This document shows, in pieces, positions 34,661 through 44,984 of a DNA stretch of 64,000 bases (its first letter is position 1; each line of letters begins with the position of its first letter). The DNA is from Callorhinus ursinus. Lineage: Eukaryota > Chordata > Mammalia > Carnivora > Otariidae. The notes beneath the pieces are model-generated. The model had not been told where the DNA came from and searched no databases. It saw only the letters and a program-made list of their open reading frames with translations. The translations under genes were made by a program, and so were the position numbers. The stretch spans positions 2,305,113 through 2,369,112 of the forward strand of contig NW_020312968.1 in the NCBI RefSeq assembly GCF_003265705.1, given 5' to 3'.

Positions 34661-37383
34661 AGATGTAGCATTGGATCAATGTCTTTGTTTGCCCCCTCTC
34701 CCTAAAACCTCCCTCACCCCATCCTTCTGCCCCTAGCTTCTTCAGAGCCCCGCCTTGGATGTTGGGGTAGGTGGTGGGGAGCTGCCTGATGAACATCTCT
34801 GGGTGCAGCTCTAGTTCTGGCCGCCGTGCTCCTAGTTTTAAAGAAGTACGGTTACTCAGCCGAGTGTGGACTGGGCTCGGTTGTGACGGCATCGCTGGGC
34901 CATAACGTAGAAAGGTAGTAGCCTCCTCATCTTGGAGAATTAAAAAGGGAGGTCCAGAAAATGGGTGAACTTGCTTTGAGAAAAGACAAAGCAGATACCT
35001 GGTCAGTACTAGGGCTGACGTCCAAGCCCTAGCCCCTCACCCCACTGTGACCCCAATCGCCTCCCTTTGGTGACCCCCTTTGGCCAGGCCTTTGTGTTTG
35101 GAGCAGGCCCAAACCTCCCCTACTTCGCTCCGCTCAGCGTGTGCTCCTTCCTAGTGCTCGGACTTGGCTGCCCCAGCTGCGTTGACTAGCTACTCATGTG
35201 GCTTTTAATTTTGCAAAACCGAAAATGGTAAGTTTCCCCAACTTATGCCCTAGGGCAAGGATCCCACCTTTCCTGACTTTCTAGAAGCCTGTTCAATCCA
35301 TTTGCTGTTTGAGGGATATTTACCTTTCCGTCCAGACCAGGATATTAGCTGTTAGATCTTCCCAGATAGTCGGAAGCGTTTCAACTCTTTGATCCCTTCC
35401 AGACAAGAATCCTCTTATACCAGTTTATTAATCTTGAATATAAGGAGTCACCCTCCCAGAAAGCTTCAAGGAAAGAAAAGTTGATCTAGTTAGGATAAAA
35501 TGGAGAAAGCTTTTAGTCAGTATTGGCTTCAGGCCTGGGCAAAGGAGCCCTTTTGCGTTCATTTCCCCAGGGTTTAGAAGGTGTACGTGGGGGTTTCTGG
35601 CCTTCACCAGGCTGTGCTCCTCACCACTGGGCTAGGTGTCTGCAGGTGGGGTGGGCTGCCCACCCAGAATACACGCTGTCCCACCCCCACCCCCACCCCC
35701 AGACTCCCATGGGATTCCCTGCCGGAAGGCCCCTAAGCCTGCTTCCACGGCCTCTGCGAGTGGGGAGGGGAGCAGACCTCCTCTCTGAGGAGTGGCCGAA
35801 GGGCAGCTGTGCTTGGCTGTTGGAAGAGCTTGGAAATGCGGGCTGAAGGTCTACAGGTGTGCCCCTGAGGCCTTCCTGGGGAGAGCGGGAGTCTGGGTGG
35901 GGGAGGGAAGAGATTGTGTCCATCAAGCAGGGTTGTTGAAACAACCTGTGTCGGGCCCAGAACCTCCCCCCGCCCCCAGGGGTCTGAGAACTCCAAATTG
36001 TACCTGGCCTTCCAGGTTGTTAGAAAGCTACATTGGTCAAGGGAGGAGGATTATGTGACACTTGGCTGGCTTGATGACCTCCTTCAAGTAATTACGGTGG
36101 GCCTCCATTTGTCCTCTTGCCCCAGGCCCCACAAATGATAGGGGCGGGCCTGGCTTTGGTGGCATACTTTTGTCTTTTCGAGGGAAGTCTGTCCCTTCTT
36201 TCATGGTGAAGTATGATGATTTGTGCCTGTGTATGAAGTACGGTGTCTGGAATACACCAGGAACTTGACAAATGCCGGTTGTACACTGAGCCCTCCCACG
36301 CTGGTGAACACACCTGTTGTTTTGGAGTAAGATGCTTGCATTTACACTCTAAGTAGGGGAGAAATATAAGTTGTTAGCCCTGGAGGTCAGGCTTAATACT
36401 GGTGACTAGAGTATCTCTTTGCCTCCCCCAGGCCTTTGCCCCAACCCTCTTCCTGCATCCTCCAGGCACCGCCTCGTCTCCCAAGATCCCCATTTTCATT
36501 GTGCCCAGCTGTGACTAGCATACTGGCTCCGTGCTAGTTAATTAAAAACCACTAGAAACAGTTGCCAAGCCACATACATCTGTCAGGAACCCCAAGGAAA
36601 GACTTAAGAACTGTGGGTTTCTTTCTCTCAGAGCAGGGCACACTTCCATTTCTCCCCAAGATAAAGCGGGAGGCAGTGACTTCAAAGATAAAGGAATCAG
36701 GACGCAGTGTATCCTGTTTTGTCCCACGTTGTTCAGTTTGAGTGCGGAATTCACCCGAGTCTCTACAATGGGTGAATTAAATAATCCACTGCTCAGATGC
36801 CTCAGGTGAAAACCCCACTTTGTGAATGGGAGTTGAGCATCCTGTGTGGAGTGTGGAATGACCCGAAAAGCCACCAACCCTTTCACAAGGAAGCATGCTT
36901 TGGCAACAAAATGATTTGAGGAGGTTTCTGAAGTGCATTCGGTAGAGCAGTATCCTGTTTACACTTAATAAAAGCATAGGTCAGTGTCCACAGGGAAGGA
37001 TAAAAGCTGCTATCTGGTTTGGGTTAGTAATTGCAAGAGGTCAATGTGATGCTTTCAGCTAAAGGAGATGGGAATAGAGAAGATGATTGAATTCAGTAGA
37101 AAGACATTCCTTATCGGTTCCTCAGATAAAAGTAGGACCGAAAGTAGTTCTGCAAAGAACCCTGATGAGTACTCTTCAGTGCAGGTAGAAAGTGGACAAA
37201 AGCAATTAAATGGGGTGGGGGGAGAAATGGGATCTTTTATTTTTAATATTAAATGAGGCTTAGTGAATGAAGTGTTAATAGATCAAGTGTTTCCAGAACC
37301 TGCTGGCTTAATTTTGGATGCAGATCTCATGTCGGAACTGTCTGGAAGGAATGTACACTGGGGAATTGTATTTAACTTTGCTG
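34661..37383. other. Intron 1, apparently unique sequence
   Basis: No SINE or LINE recognised for about 2.7 kb after the island. Several open frames of 60-114 codons on both strands have no known motif. The lack of repeats next to the promoter may reflect regulatory constraint; that is inference. Confidence 0.45.
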
Positions 37384-37442
37384 GCATAGGGATTAAAAAT
37401 GTAAGCTCTGAGGCCAGACTGCCTGGGTTCAAACCCTAGCTG

Positions 37443-37477
<35 letters not shown>

Positions 37478-37500
37478 CACGGACTAGCTTCTCTTGGTGT
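37384..37500 (+). mobile_element. MIR interrupted by a 31-base T run
   Basis: GGGATTAAAAATGTAAGCTCTGAGGCCAGACTGCCTGGGTTCAAACCCTAGCTGTC is MIR. After T(31) at 37445-37475 it continues TGCCACGGACTAGCTTCTC, matching the next MIR segment. Confidence 0.8.
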
Positions 37501-37824
37501 GTCGGGTAGTGATAAGTGTCCGCTATCTTCACTCCATTTTTGGGCATTTTTAGCCACCAATAAGGTGTTACTTTTTATTTTAGTTGATCAGTTGCAGATT
37601 GCCTAGTAGTTTGTCTAAAATGTCCTGGTAGTGCTCTAACAGTAATGTTTTGCTTTCAGTTTCCCATATTTTCTGAGCTGTAAGCTAATTTCAGTCTCCC
37701 TACTTACACCAAAATAGGTGAAAATCTGAGTCCCCTAAAATCTTATTGCATTGGTTATAACAAAAGCTCATCTGGAGACTAACTATGTTCTAGGCTGGAA
37801 GTCTATTAGAGAAAGTAGCCTAGC

Positions 37825-38017
37825 AGGGCACCTGGGTGGCTCAGTCGTTAAACGTCTGCCTTCGGCTCAGGTCATGATCCCAGGGTCCTGGGATCGAGCC
37901 CTGCATCAGGCTCCCTGCTCAACAGGGCGTCTGCTTCTCCCTCTCCCCCTGCTTGTATTCCCTCTCTCGTTGTTTCTCTGTCACATAAATAAGATCTTAA
38001 AAAAAAAAAAAAAAAAG
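37825..38017 (+). mobile_element. can-SINE (young type)
   Basis: AGGGCACCTGGGTGGCTCAGTCGTTAAACG head, CTCTCGTTGTTTCTCTGTCA body end, ACATAAATAAGATC and an 18-A tail. Confidence 0.95.
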
Positions 38018-38764
38018 CATAGGGTGGTTTTCTTCATAGAAAGTGACAATTTTCTGGCTCTGAAGAGGAAAAGGAGTGAAATGGTTAAGTATGCCCATGT
38101 TCCTTTACTCTTCACTTGCTTCAGTCCGACATTCTCCCAAGTGCCAGGCACTGCTCAGTATCCGATCATTTGTAAGTGAAGTGCTAAATTGGAGGTGTTT
38201 GTTCATAAAAAGTAACTGTTATGAGGAGGATGGTCATAAGTGCTTACTGGAGAATAAAAGGTGGTACAGGCAGTGCATGAAGGGGAATCCTCTGGAGGGC
38301 TCATCTGAGTAGGCCCTTAAGAAATGGGGAGGTTAGGGTGCTGATGGCCGTCCACGTGTGGGCTCGTGTAGGAGACACACAAACTTCTTCCCATCCACTG
38401 AGAGAAACTTGAGGACAGTAGGTGGTGTTCTGAGGCTCTGGGATGATATGAAGGGGTCCTTGGAGGCAAGATTTGAGTTTTTATGTTTTAGCCCTTTATG
38501 TGAATATTGTGTTCACTACAAAATAGATGTTAATGTAAAAATGCTTCATTTTTTGGTACCATAATGTGCTTCAGAATGGGGGACTGATTTTTTTTTTTTT
38601 TTTTTTTTTAAATCTGTGGCTTCTGTCCATTCTGGCTGGAGTAAACCAACCTTACTAGGTAGTGTGCTTTTTTTCCATGACACAGCAGTCCCTCAAGACA
38701 GCTCAAGAAGCTATTCCTTTTGTCTTTAATACAGAGCTTTTTCAAACCATGGACTTTTACCCTT
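38018..38764. other. Intron 1, unassigned
   Basis: No repeat recognised except a T run of about 20 bases at 38589-38609. Open frames are short and unsupported. Confidence 0.4.
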
Positions 38765-39235
38765 TGTACATTTTCAAATAAAGTATATTGAGGCATAATT
38801 TATATCCAATATGGAACTCTGGATACACGATGCTGCGTCCTCCGAAGATCCTCTCTGGAGGCACACCGTCCCCTCATTGGTGATGTTCAATTCAGCCACT
38901 TGTTCAAGATGCTGCACATTGTCTCTACTGTCTAACGGTTTTGTGAGGAGACAGTTTTTAAGGCCCGGCAAATATCCTGCTCCTCACCAAGATACCCCTC
39001 TAGATACAGTATCCATTAATGATTCCTGATCGAATGCATACCATGATGGCTACAGAATGATTTTCCTAAATCCCGCACTCTCCACCTTTACTATTTGGCG
39101 CTGGACATGTTATTTTAAGAGCCTTCCTTTTGCCCCTATTATTCGTACATATTCGTGAATCCCTCATTGGTTTTTATTCATCTCTGTACTTAATTGTTTG
39201 GATGCTCATGTTGTACTCAGTTTGTGCAATGAGAC
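38765..39235 (-). mobile_element. Decayed LINE-like sequence
   Basis: AGTATATTGAGGCATAATTTATATCC looks like a reverse L1 3' end. 39040-39200 (GGCTACAGAATGATTTTCC...CTTCCTTTTGCCCCTATTATTC) resembles another old repeat. Class uncertain. Confidence 0.35.
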
Positions 39236-39262
39236 CCCTTTCCGGCTGCTGCTTGCAGCAGG

Positions 39263-39278
39263 GCAACATGGCCCTCCC

Positions 39279-39311
<33 letters not shown>
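39263..39311. repeat. Duplicate of contig end, left of gap
   Basis: AACATGGCCCTCCCGCCC followed by about 30 T. The same string occurs immediately to the right of the N gap, so this is probably one genomic site shown twice. Confidence 0.9.
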
Positions 39312-39321
39312 NNNNNNNNNN
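39312..39321. other. Assembly gap (10 N)
   Basis: Ten N bases between two copies of the same sequence. The round length suggests a placeholder of unknown or negative size. Confidence 0.99.
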
Positions 39322-39335
39322 AACATGGCCCTCCC

Positions 39336-39368
<33 letters not shown>
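39322..39368. repeat. Duplicate of contig end, right of gap
   Basis: AACATGGCCCTCCCGCCC plus a T run of about 29, matching 39263-39311. It continues into GAACCTTTGTTACTC. Confidence 0.9.
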
Positions 39369-40832
39369 GAACCTTTGTTACTCTCTGGCATAACAATGAG
39401 CCTGGAGCTCCAGCTGACTGCCCTTCCCAGTTGGGGAATAAGCCATTCTCCACAAGGCCGTGGTTACTTTTAGTGGCAAATGGCACCTTTTAAGATGTTT
39501 AGGGCACTTGAAACAAAGAGCAAATACCAAATTCAAATCACTCACCAGTATCAATGTACCTGAAGGAACCACATTCCTCGAGGCATGGAGATCGAGGATG
39601 AACGTCTTGAGGTTGTAATGCTGTGAGCAGATGAGGGGAAAATCGGACAGTAGAGTTAGACAAAAACAATGTAAAAAAAAAAAAAAAAAACTTCAAAGGT
39701 TCCCCCTTTAAAGATGCCTTGTGGTTTATAAAACCCCTTTTTCTTTTCTGGTGATACCTGAATTTAAAAAGTTTTCTTGTAAGAACCCCCGTGTGTGGAG
39801 TTGCAGGGAGGAGGGTAGCCAGATTAATAAGGCAGAGAGAGGGGTTTTTAGAGAGTCAGTGTAGCAAAGATACTAACTTACCAAAGACAAAGGTTAATAT
39901 TCAGCCATAAAGGGGACTCACCAGGACGTCTCATGAAAGGGAAAGAATTGAATGATAAAGCCTGGGAAAGTGCTAGTACCAAGGCATTTCTGGGGCCTTC
40001 TACAGGGCCCAGCCATCAGCATGGGTTGGCTCCATTCCCTTCCAAGCTTGAGAGCTCTCTGGGCCTTTCTTGCCCCGTTGTCATATCAGCCAGGGTTCTT
40101 GGTTGCAAACCATTTACGCAGAGAAATAATTTATTGGAGGAGAAGCAGGAAGTTCACAGAACCATTGGGAATTGGAGAGCAGACTCAGCCAAAAGGGCAT
40201 GATCCAAGGGAGTTTTGACACTGGTATCAGTCCACACTGCCAAGCGCACAGCCAGGGACTCCTCCACCCCCACAGCAGTTGACGCTGCACTGGACACTTA
40301 TTTCCACAGCAGTGCTGCAAATCATCTGTGACCGTCTCCTATATTATGTGTCACTTTGTGAAACCTCAGGCCATCTGTTTGCGCTCAGGTGCCAGGGAGC
40401 TGGGGGACAGGCAGCATGGCATGATGGTAGGGACTTGTTCTCTGGGTTTAAAATCTAGGCAAGTAGGTCCCATTGGGCTGCCAACACCCTGTCTGGGCTA
40501 AGGTCACTTGCCTACCATTTTGAGGTCACTGATAGAACTAACATGTTCTCAGAAGGGCACGTGGAGAGGAGGGTCAACAGCGTGAAGGCTCTGCTGAAGG
40601 GTCCTGATATTTGGCCACAACTTAAAACCATGAAATAAGCAGCATATTAAGACTTGGGAAACTTGAGGGTTTTTTTTGGGGGGGGGGGTGGAGAAGGCTC
40701 TGAGTATTGGATATATAACCATGAATAAGACATTCTTCTCTCAACCCCAGTGTCCTCACCAGGAAAATGAAAGGTTTGGATCAGGTGACCCCTGATACCT
40801 TTCCAATGCTGTCCTCGAGTATCTTCTACCAG
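39369..40832. other. Intron 1, mostly unassigned
   Basis: Contains a poly-A run (about 39673-39690), a G run (40677-40688) and a possible MIR-related stretch at 40740-40820 (CCTCACCAGGAAAATGAAAGG). No gene seen. Confidence 0.4.
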
Positions 40833-41010
40833 TGGTTCTCAAAGTCTGCTCCCAGGAGCATCGGCATCTCCTGTAAACTTGCTAGAAATGCAAACTCTCA
40901 GTCTGTATCATGGCTCTCTGGATCAAGTTCAGGAGTGGGGCCAGCAATCTGTATGTGAATAAGCCCTCCAGATGGTCCTGATGCATGCTCAGGTGTGAGA
41001 ACCTCTCTAA
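40833..41010 (+). mobile_element. MER5A-like DNA transposon
   Basis: CCAGTGGTTCTCAAAGTCTG...CTTGCTAGAAATGCAAACTCTCAG...GGTCCTGATGCATGCTCAGGTGTGAGAACC is a near-complete MER5A in + orientation. Confidence 0.85.
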
Positions 41011-41149
41011 TAGCATTTGTCTGGCGCCCAGAACTGGCCAGCCTCTGATTGTCTATACCTCTAGGCTCTAAGGCAGATACCCTTAACTTTTCAGCAAATC
41101 TCCGGGAGGCCCCTGAGACTGACCTGCCTAGGGCATGATTTCTGTTTGT

Positions 41150-41336
41150 TTTTAAGATTTTATTTATTTATTTGACAGAGACAGAGCAAGAGAGGGAACA
41201 CAAGCAGGGGGAATGGGAGAGGGAGAAGCAGGCTTCCCGCTGAGCAGGGAGCGCGATGCGATGCGGGGCCGATCCTGCGATCACGACCTGAGCGAGCTGA
41301 AGGCAGACACCTAACGACTGAGCCACCCAGGCACCC
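41150..41336 (-). mobile_element. can-SINE (young type)
   Basis: AAGATTTTATTTATTTATTTGACAGAGACAG on the left and GAGCCACCCAGGCACC on the right. Direct repeats CTAGGGCATGATTTCT (41128-41143) and CTACGGCATGATTTCT (41337-41352) differ at one base. Confidence 0.96.
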
Positions 41337-41352
41337 CTACGGCATGATTTCT

Positions 41353-42189
41353 TTCTTGAAGTGGAATAAGTCGCTCTCTCATCAACTTGATGAAGGGTGG
41401 TCAGAGTCTGAGCTAGGTAATTTGTATGGTTATTTAGCGATTGTCCCCATGTGCCAGGTGGGTGGGCAAAGAGCAAGCACACGTGTACGTTTACCTCAAT
41501 TAAGAGTCCTTATAAAAACAAGTGTTTGCATTTGTATGCACCCTTATACTTTGATGTACTACTTAAAAAGTGATGTTCCTTTAAACTGCAGTGGCCTTAG
41601 ATCTAATAACTAAAAGTAGTTACTTTTTATCATGGACTAAGTGGTACAGAGGAAGCATATTCTAGTAAGAGCTGCTATGTATCTGTTTTCTCTTTGAAAA
41701 ATCACATGGAACATTGGTATTTCCAACCAAAGGGTACTGTTCCTGGTTGTTTTAAAAAATTTAACTGATGAGTTCTCATATTTTGTACTTACTAAAAATG
41801 AATAATAGAAGAGAATATTTATCTTTTATTATTTTGCCTGAAAGGTGTCTTCTGGATTGTTGGTTCCTTGTCAATGACCCACAGATGGATTAACCATCCT
41901 ACTGCTCTCTTGAATCTGCCACGAATAACAAACACCTTCATTCTGCGTGACTCATTCCCTGAATTTTTGTTTCTGGTGCCCAGCGACTATGTAATTGGGA
42001 AATACAAGCTAATTGTATTACTAAGCAGTATCAAATAAATGAAGGTGATAAATCATGTCCAGAATCCTTGTTTAATCTACATAGTGTTGTATTTCATAAA
42101 TGCATGTCTGCAACTGACTGGAAAAACTTAAGTTCATCTCTTACCACAGAGTTTGAGAAACAGAAGTGCAAACTTGCATTTTATGAATG
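41353..42189. other. Intron 1, unassigned
   Basis: AT-rich, with no repeat or exon recognised. Confidence 0.4.
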
Positions 42190-42300
42190 GAGGAAAAAAA
42201 GGTCCAGAAGCGTGAAGAGACACAGCAGATGTCACAGGGCTCAGTGACTAGTAACTAAATGGCAGTAAGCCAAGGCTTGGAGTCCAGTCTTCGTTGCCAA
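42190..42300 (-). mobile_element. MIR fragment
   Basis: GGAGGAAAAAAAGGTCCAGAAG...TGTCACAGGGCTCAGTGACTAGTAACTAAATGGCAG...GGAGTCCAG reads as reverse MIR. A T run follows at 42306-42325. Confidence 0.55.
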
Positions 42301-42325
42301 CTCCTTTTTTTTTTTTTTTTTTTTT

Positions 42326-43204
42326 GGTCCCCATCGAGTCAGTCTGAGTCCTCTTGTTGGATTTCTTAGTTTCTAAGGTAACATTGATTATAAGACATAC
42401 CATTGATTTGAAAATAGCTTTTCAGGAAAGCAAACACCATAATAAACGAACACATCAGTGCAAAGGCATCTCGACTTTAAAAATGTTAATTTGTGCGCCA
42501 GTAAGTCTTGGAATCAAGGATTTAAAGGCTATTGATTTTTCTTTTTTTTTCTTTATCAGATAGTACAAATCTAAAATAAAGCAAAAGTACTCCAGTTACT
42601 CATATAGAATTGAATTCATGAAACCAGTGCTGAGATTAAAAGAGAAACCTGTGTATTGCCATCATCCCACCTGGTTCTGTTTCAAGTAGAACATGAAAAA
42701 GGTGGTTTTCTGGATTAGTGGGACTGTTAGATATAAAGAGCGTTAAGAAAAAAAGAGCCATGAAATGTTGTGGGAGATCTAGTGACTGAGTGATGGTGGA
42801 GGCATCCAGGCAAAATATTCAGTCTGGGAAGAGTTTTACATGAGACCTTGAACTCCATGAGCATTTTGTTCACACTGACCAACTGCCTGTCCCCTCCCCT
42901 GCCCCAGTGCTGAGCGCAGACCTCAGCTTAAATATTGGTTGTATAAATAATGCTTGTCTCTTTCTCTTCATGAACTAGCAGATGGGTAGTAAGAAGAATT
43001 CCTTATAGTAGCTGGAGGTCTCTATTGTTTGAGGTACTTTAGGAACGTTCATGAAAGGAAGACTGGCATGGGTTGGATCTTGGAAAGCAAAGTAGAAAAT
43101 TCCAGAACTTTTAATTTTTTTTAACATGTCCAATATCTTAGCTACCTACTCATGTTGACTGTTAATGCTTAGAATGGCAGTGTCAAATTATGAAAATTGA
43201 GCCC
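42326..43204. other. Intron 1, unassigned
   Basis: No repeat family or exon recognised. Confidence 0.4.
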
Positions 43205-43360
43205 AGGTCCTGGAATAAAATGACTAAGGAGGGCACGTGTTGTGATGAGCACTGGGTGTGACATGCAACTCATGAATCATTGAACACTACATCAAAAACT
43301 AATGATGTACTGTATGTTGGCTAACTGAACATAATAAAAAAAATTAAAAAAATAAAATTA
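43205..43360 (+). mobile_element. Young L1 3' terminus, strongly 5'-truncated
   Basis: AAGGAGGGCACGTG...GAGCACTGGGTGTGACATGCAACTCATGAATCATTGAACACTACATCAAAAACTAATGATGTACTGTATG...ATAATAAAAAAAATT. The same 3' UTR appears at 5145-5260 and, in reverse, at 49731-49940. Confidence 0.92.
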
Positions 43361-44097
43361 TATTGGTAAAATAGATTCCTTGTAGTTCCATAAGGGTTTT
43401 TCCTAGTAACTGTACATAAGATTTCGATCTGTAACTGGAACTATAGTTGAGAAATTGTTTTTCTTCTCTATTGCTTTATTCTGAAATAATTTGAAAAATT
43501 GTAACTCATCATAGTGTTAATGTAACTTTTCTAAATATGTGTAGATCTGCCTATATAAAAATAAAGGATTTTATATAGGCCTCATGATTTTAGAGGCTGC
43601 TCTCACACTTAATTTTATGAATAAGAAATTTCGAAGCTCTGAAAAGAGAATCAGTCATTACAAGGACTTAAATCCTCTGAAGCTTAAGACCTAGTTTGCT
43701 GTGTTAGGAGGCATATCCTAGCCTGAGCAAATTTCACAGGAAAGTGACCTCTTTCTGCGCAGCTAACAGAATCATCTTATGTTGCCCTAAGTGGGGATGT
43801 TGGAAGTGGCAAGGCATGATGGGCTCCACATATAAATATATTGCATTTGTTGATATAAATCTTTGTAATTGGTGTTATTTAAATCCACAGCTTAAGATTT
43901 TAAGATTTTGAGTTTAAGAAAAAAAATTCGAGAGAGTTAACAAAACAGGACTATCCACTTAAAAAACTTGCCAAGTAAGAATGTTAAAAATATTGTAGCA
44001 TATTCATCTAAAAAAGGGCCATTAGACAGAGTTAATTCTTTTCCTCACTTATCAAAAATGGAACTCCTTGGACAAAATTGAAAGGTCTTCCCTTCTT
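43361..44097. other. Intron 1, unassigned
   Basis: AT-rich, with no repeat or exon recognised. Confidence 0.4.
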
Positions 44098-44984
44098 CTC
44101 TCCCTGATTCATCCAATTCTACCTATCTGTGTCTCAGTAAATGGTACCACTGACCACTCAGATGCTCAGGACAGAATCTTGGGTGTCTTCCTTGATTTTT
44201 GGCTATACCTAACACTAGAAATGGAAATTATAATAATAAAGCTAACATTTATACATCCAATCCTCCTCCCAGGCACTTGAATGATCTCATTTATTCCTCA
44301 CCATTAATATTAATATCACCATTAATATTATCCTTTCCATTTTACAGATGGGGAAACTCAGGCCCTAAAGCAAGGTTCACCAGGGGCAGAGCCAGGGTTT
44401 GGATCTGGGTAGTCTGACTCCAGAGCCCTGGTTCTTAATCACAGTCCTGCTCCGGTCTCCCAGAGCCAACACCTCACCAAAATCTCCAAGAGGCCAAATC
44501 TCTACTGTGCCTATTTCTTGGAATTCTCTTTGCACCATCTCTTACTTGAATTCACCAACCTCTCCCTCACCCTGAGTCTAGTCTCCACACTGCAGCCAGA
44601 GTGACCTTGTGAAAACAGAAATTGGATTGTTGGTTCCCTGCTCAAAATCTATGTGTTCTCATTGGGTGTAAATCTAAAATCTGTGCATGGCGTGTGAGAC
44701 ACTGTATGTGTCCCCTGCTGCATTCTGTGCCATTATTCCCTGTGATCACTCACTCCTGCCGGTAGGGCTTTCTTTTAGGAACTTCAGTGGGCCATCCTCC
44801 TTAAGGCCTCTGCACATGCTCATCTCTCCATCTGCAGCATGAGCTCTTAATAGTCTTCTAGCTAACTGCTACTTATGTTCAGAATGCCTCTTAAATATCC
44901 CCTCCTCCTGGAAACCTTCACTGACTCTGATCCAAATTAGTTCCCTCCAGAATATTCTTCCATAGCCCATTCTGTATTTCTTAC
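44098..44984 (+). mobile_element. L2 LINE, upstream part (split)
   Basis: GTCTCAGTAAATGGTACCAC...TCTTGGGTGTCTTCCTTGAT...CACACTGCAGCCAGAGTGACC...GGCCTCTGCACATGC...AATATCCCCTCCTCCTGG are L2 3'-half landmarks in order. It is interrupted by a MIR and then cut by an L1; its 3' end is at 48653-48830. Confidence 0.85.
44222..44450 (-). mobile_element. MIR nested in L2
   Basis: AATAATAAAGCTAACATTTATAC...CATTTTACAGATGGGGAAACTCAG...GGCAGAGCCAGGGTTTGGATC...CAGAGCCCTGGTTCTTAATCAC is a nearly full MIR in reverse. Confidence 0.88.

Noticed and set aside
39130..39486. Open frames that run through the N gap
   Set aside because: They are poly-Phe or poly-Lys readings of homopolymers and unknown bases.
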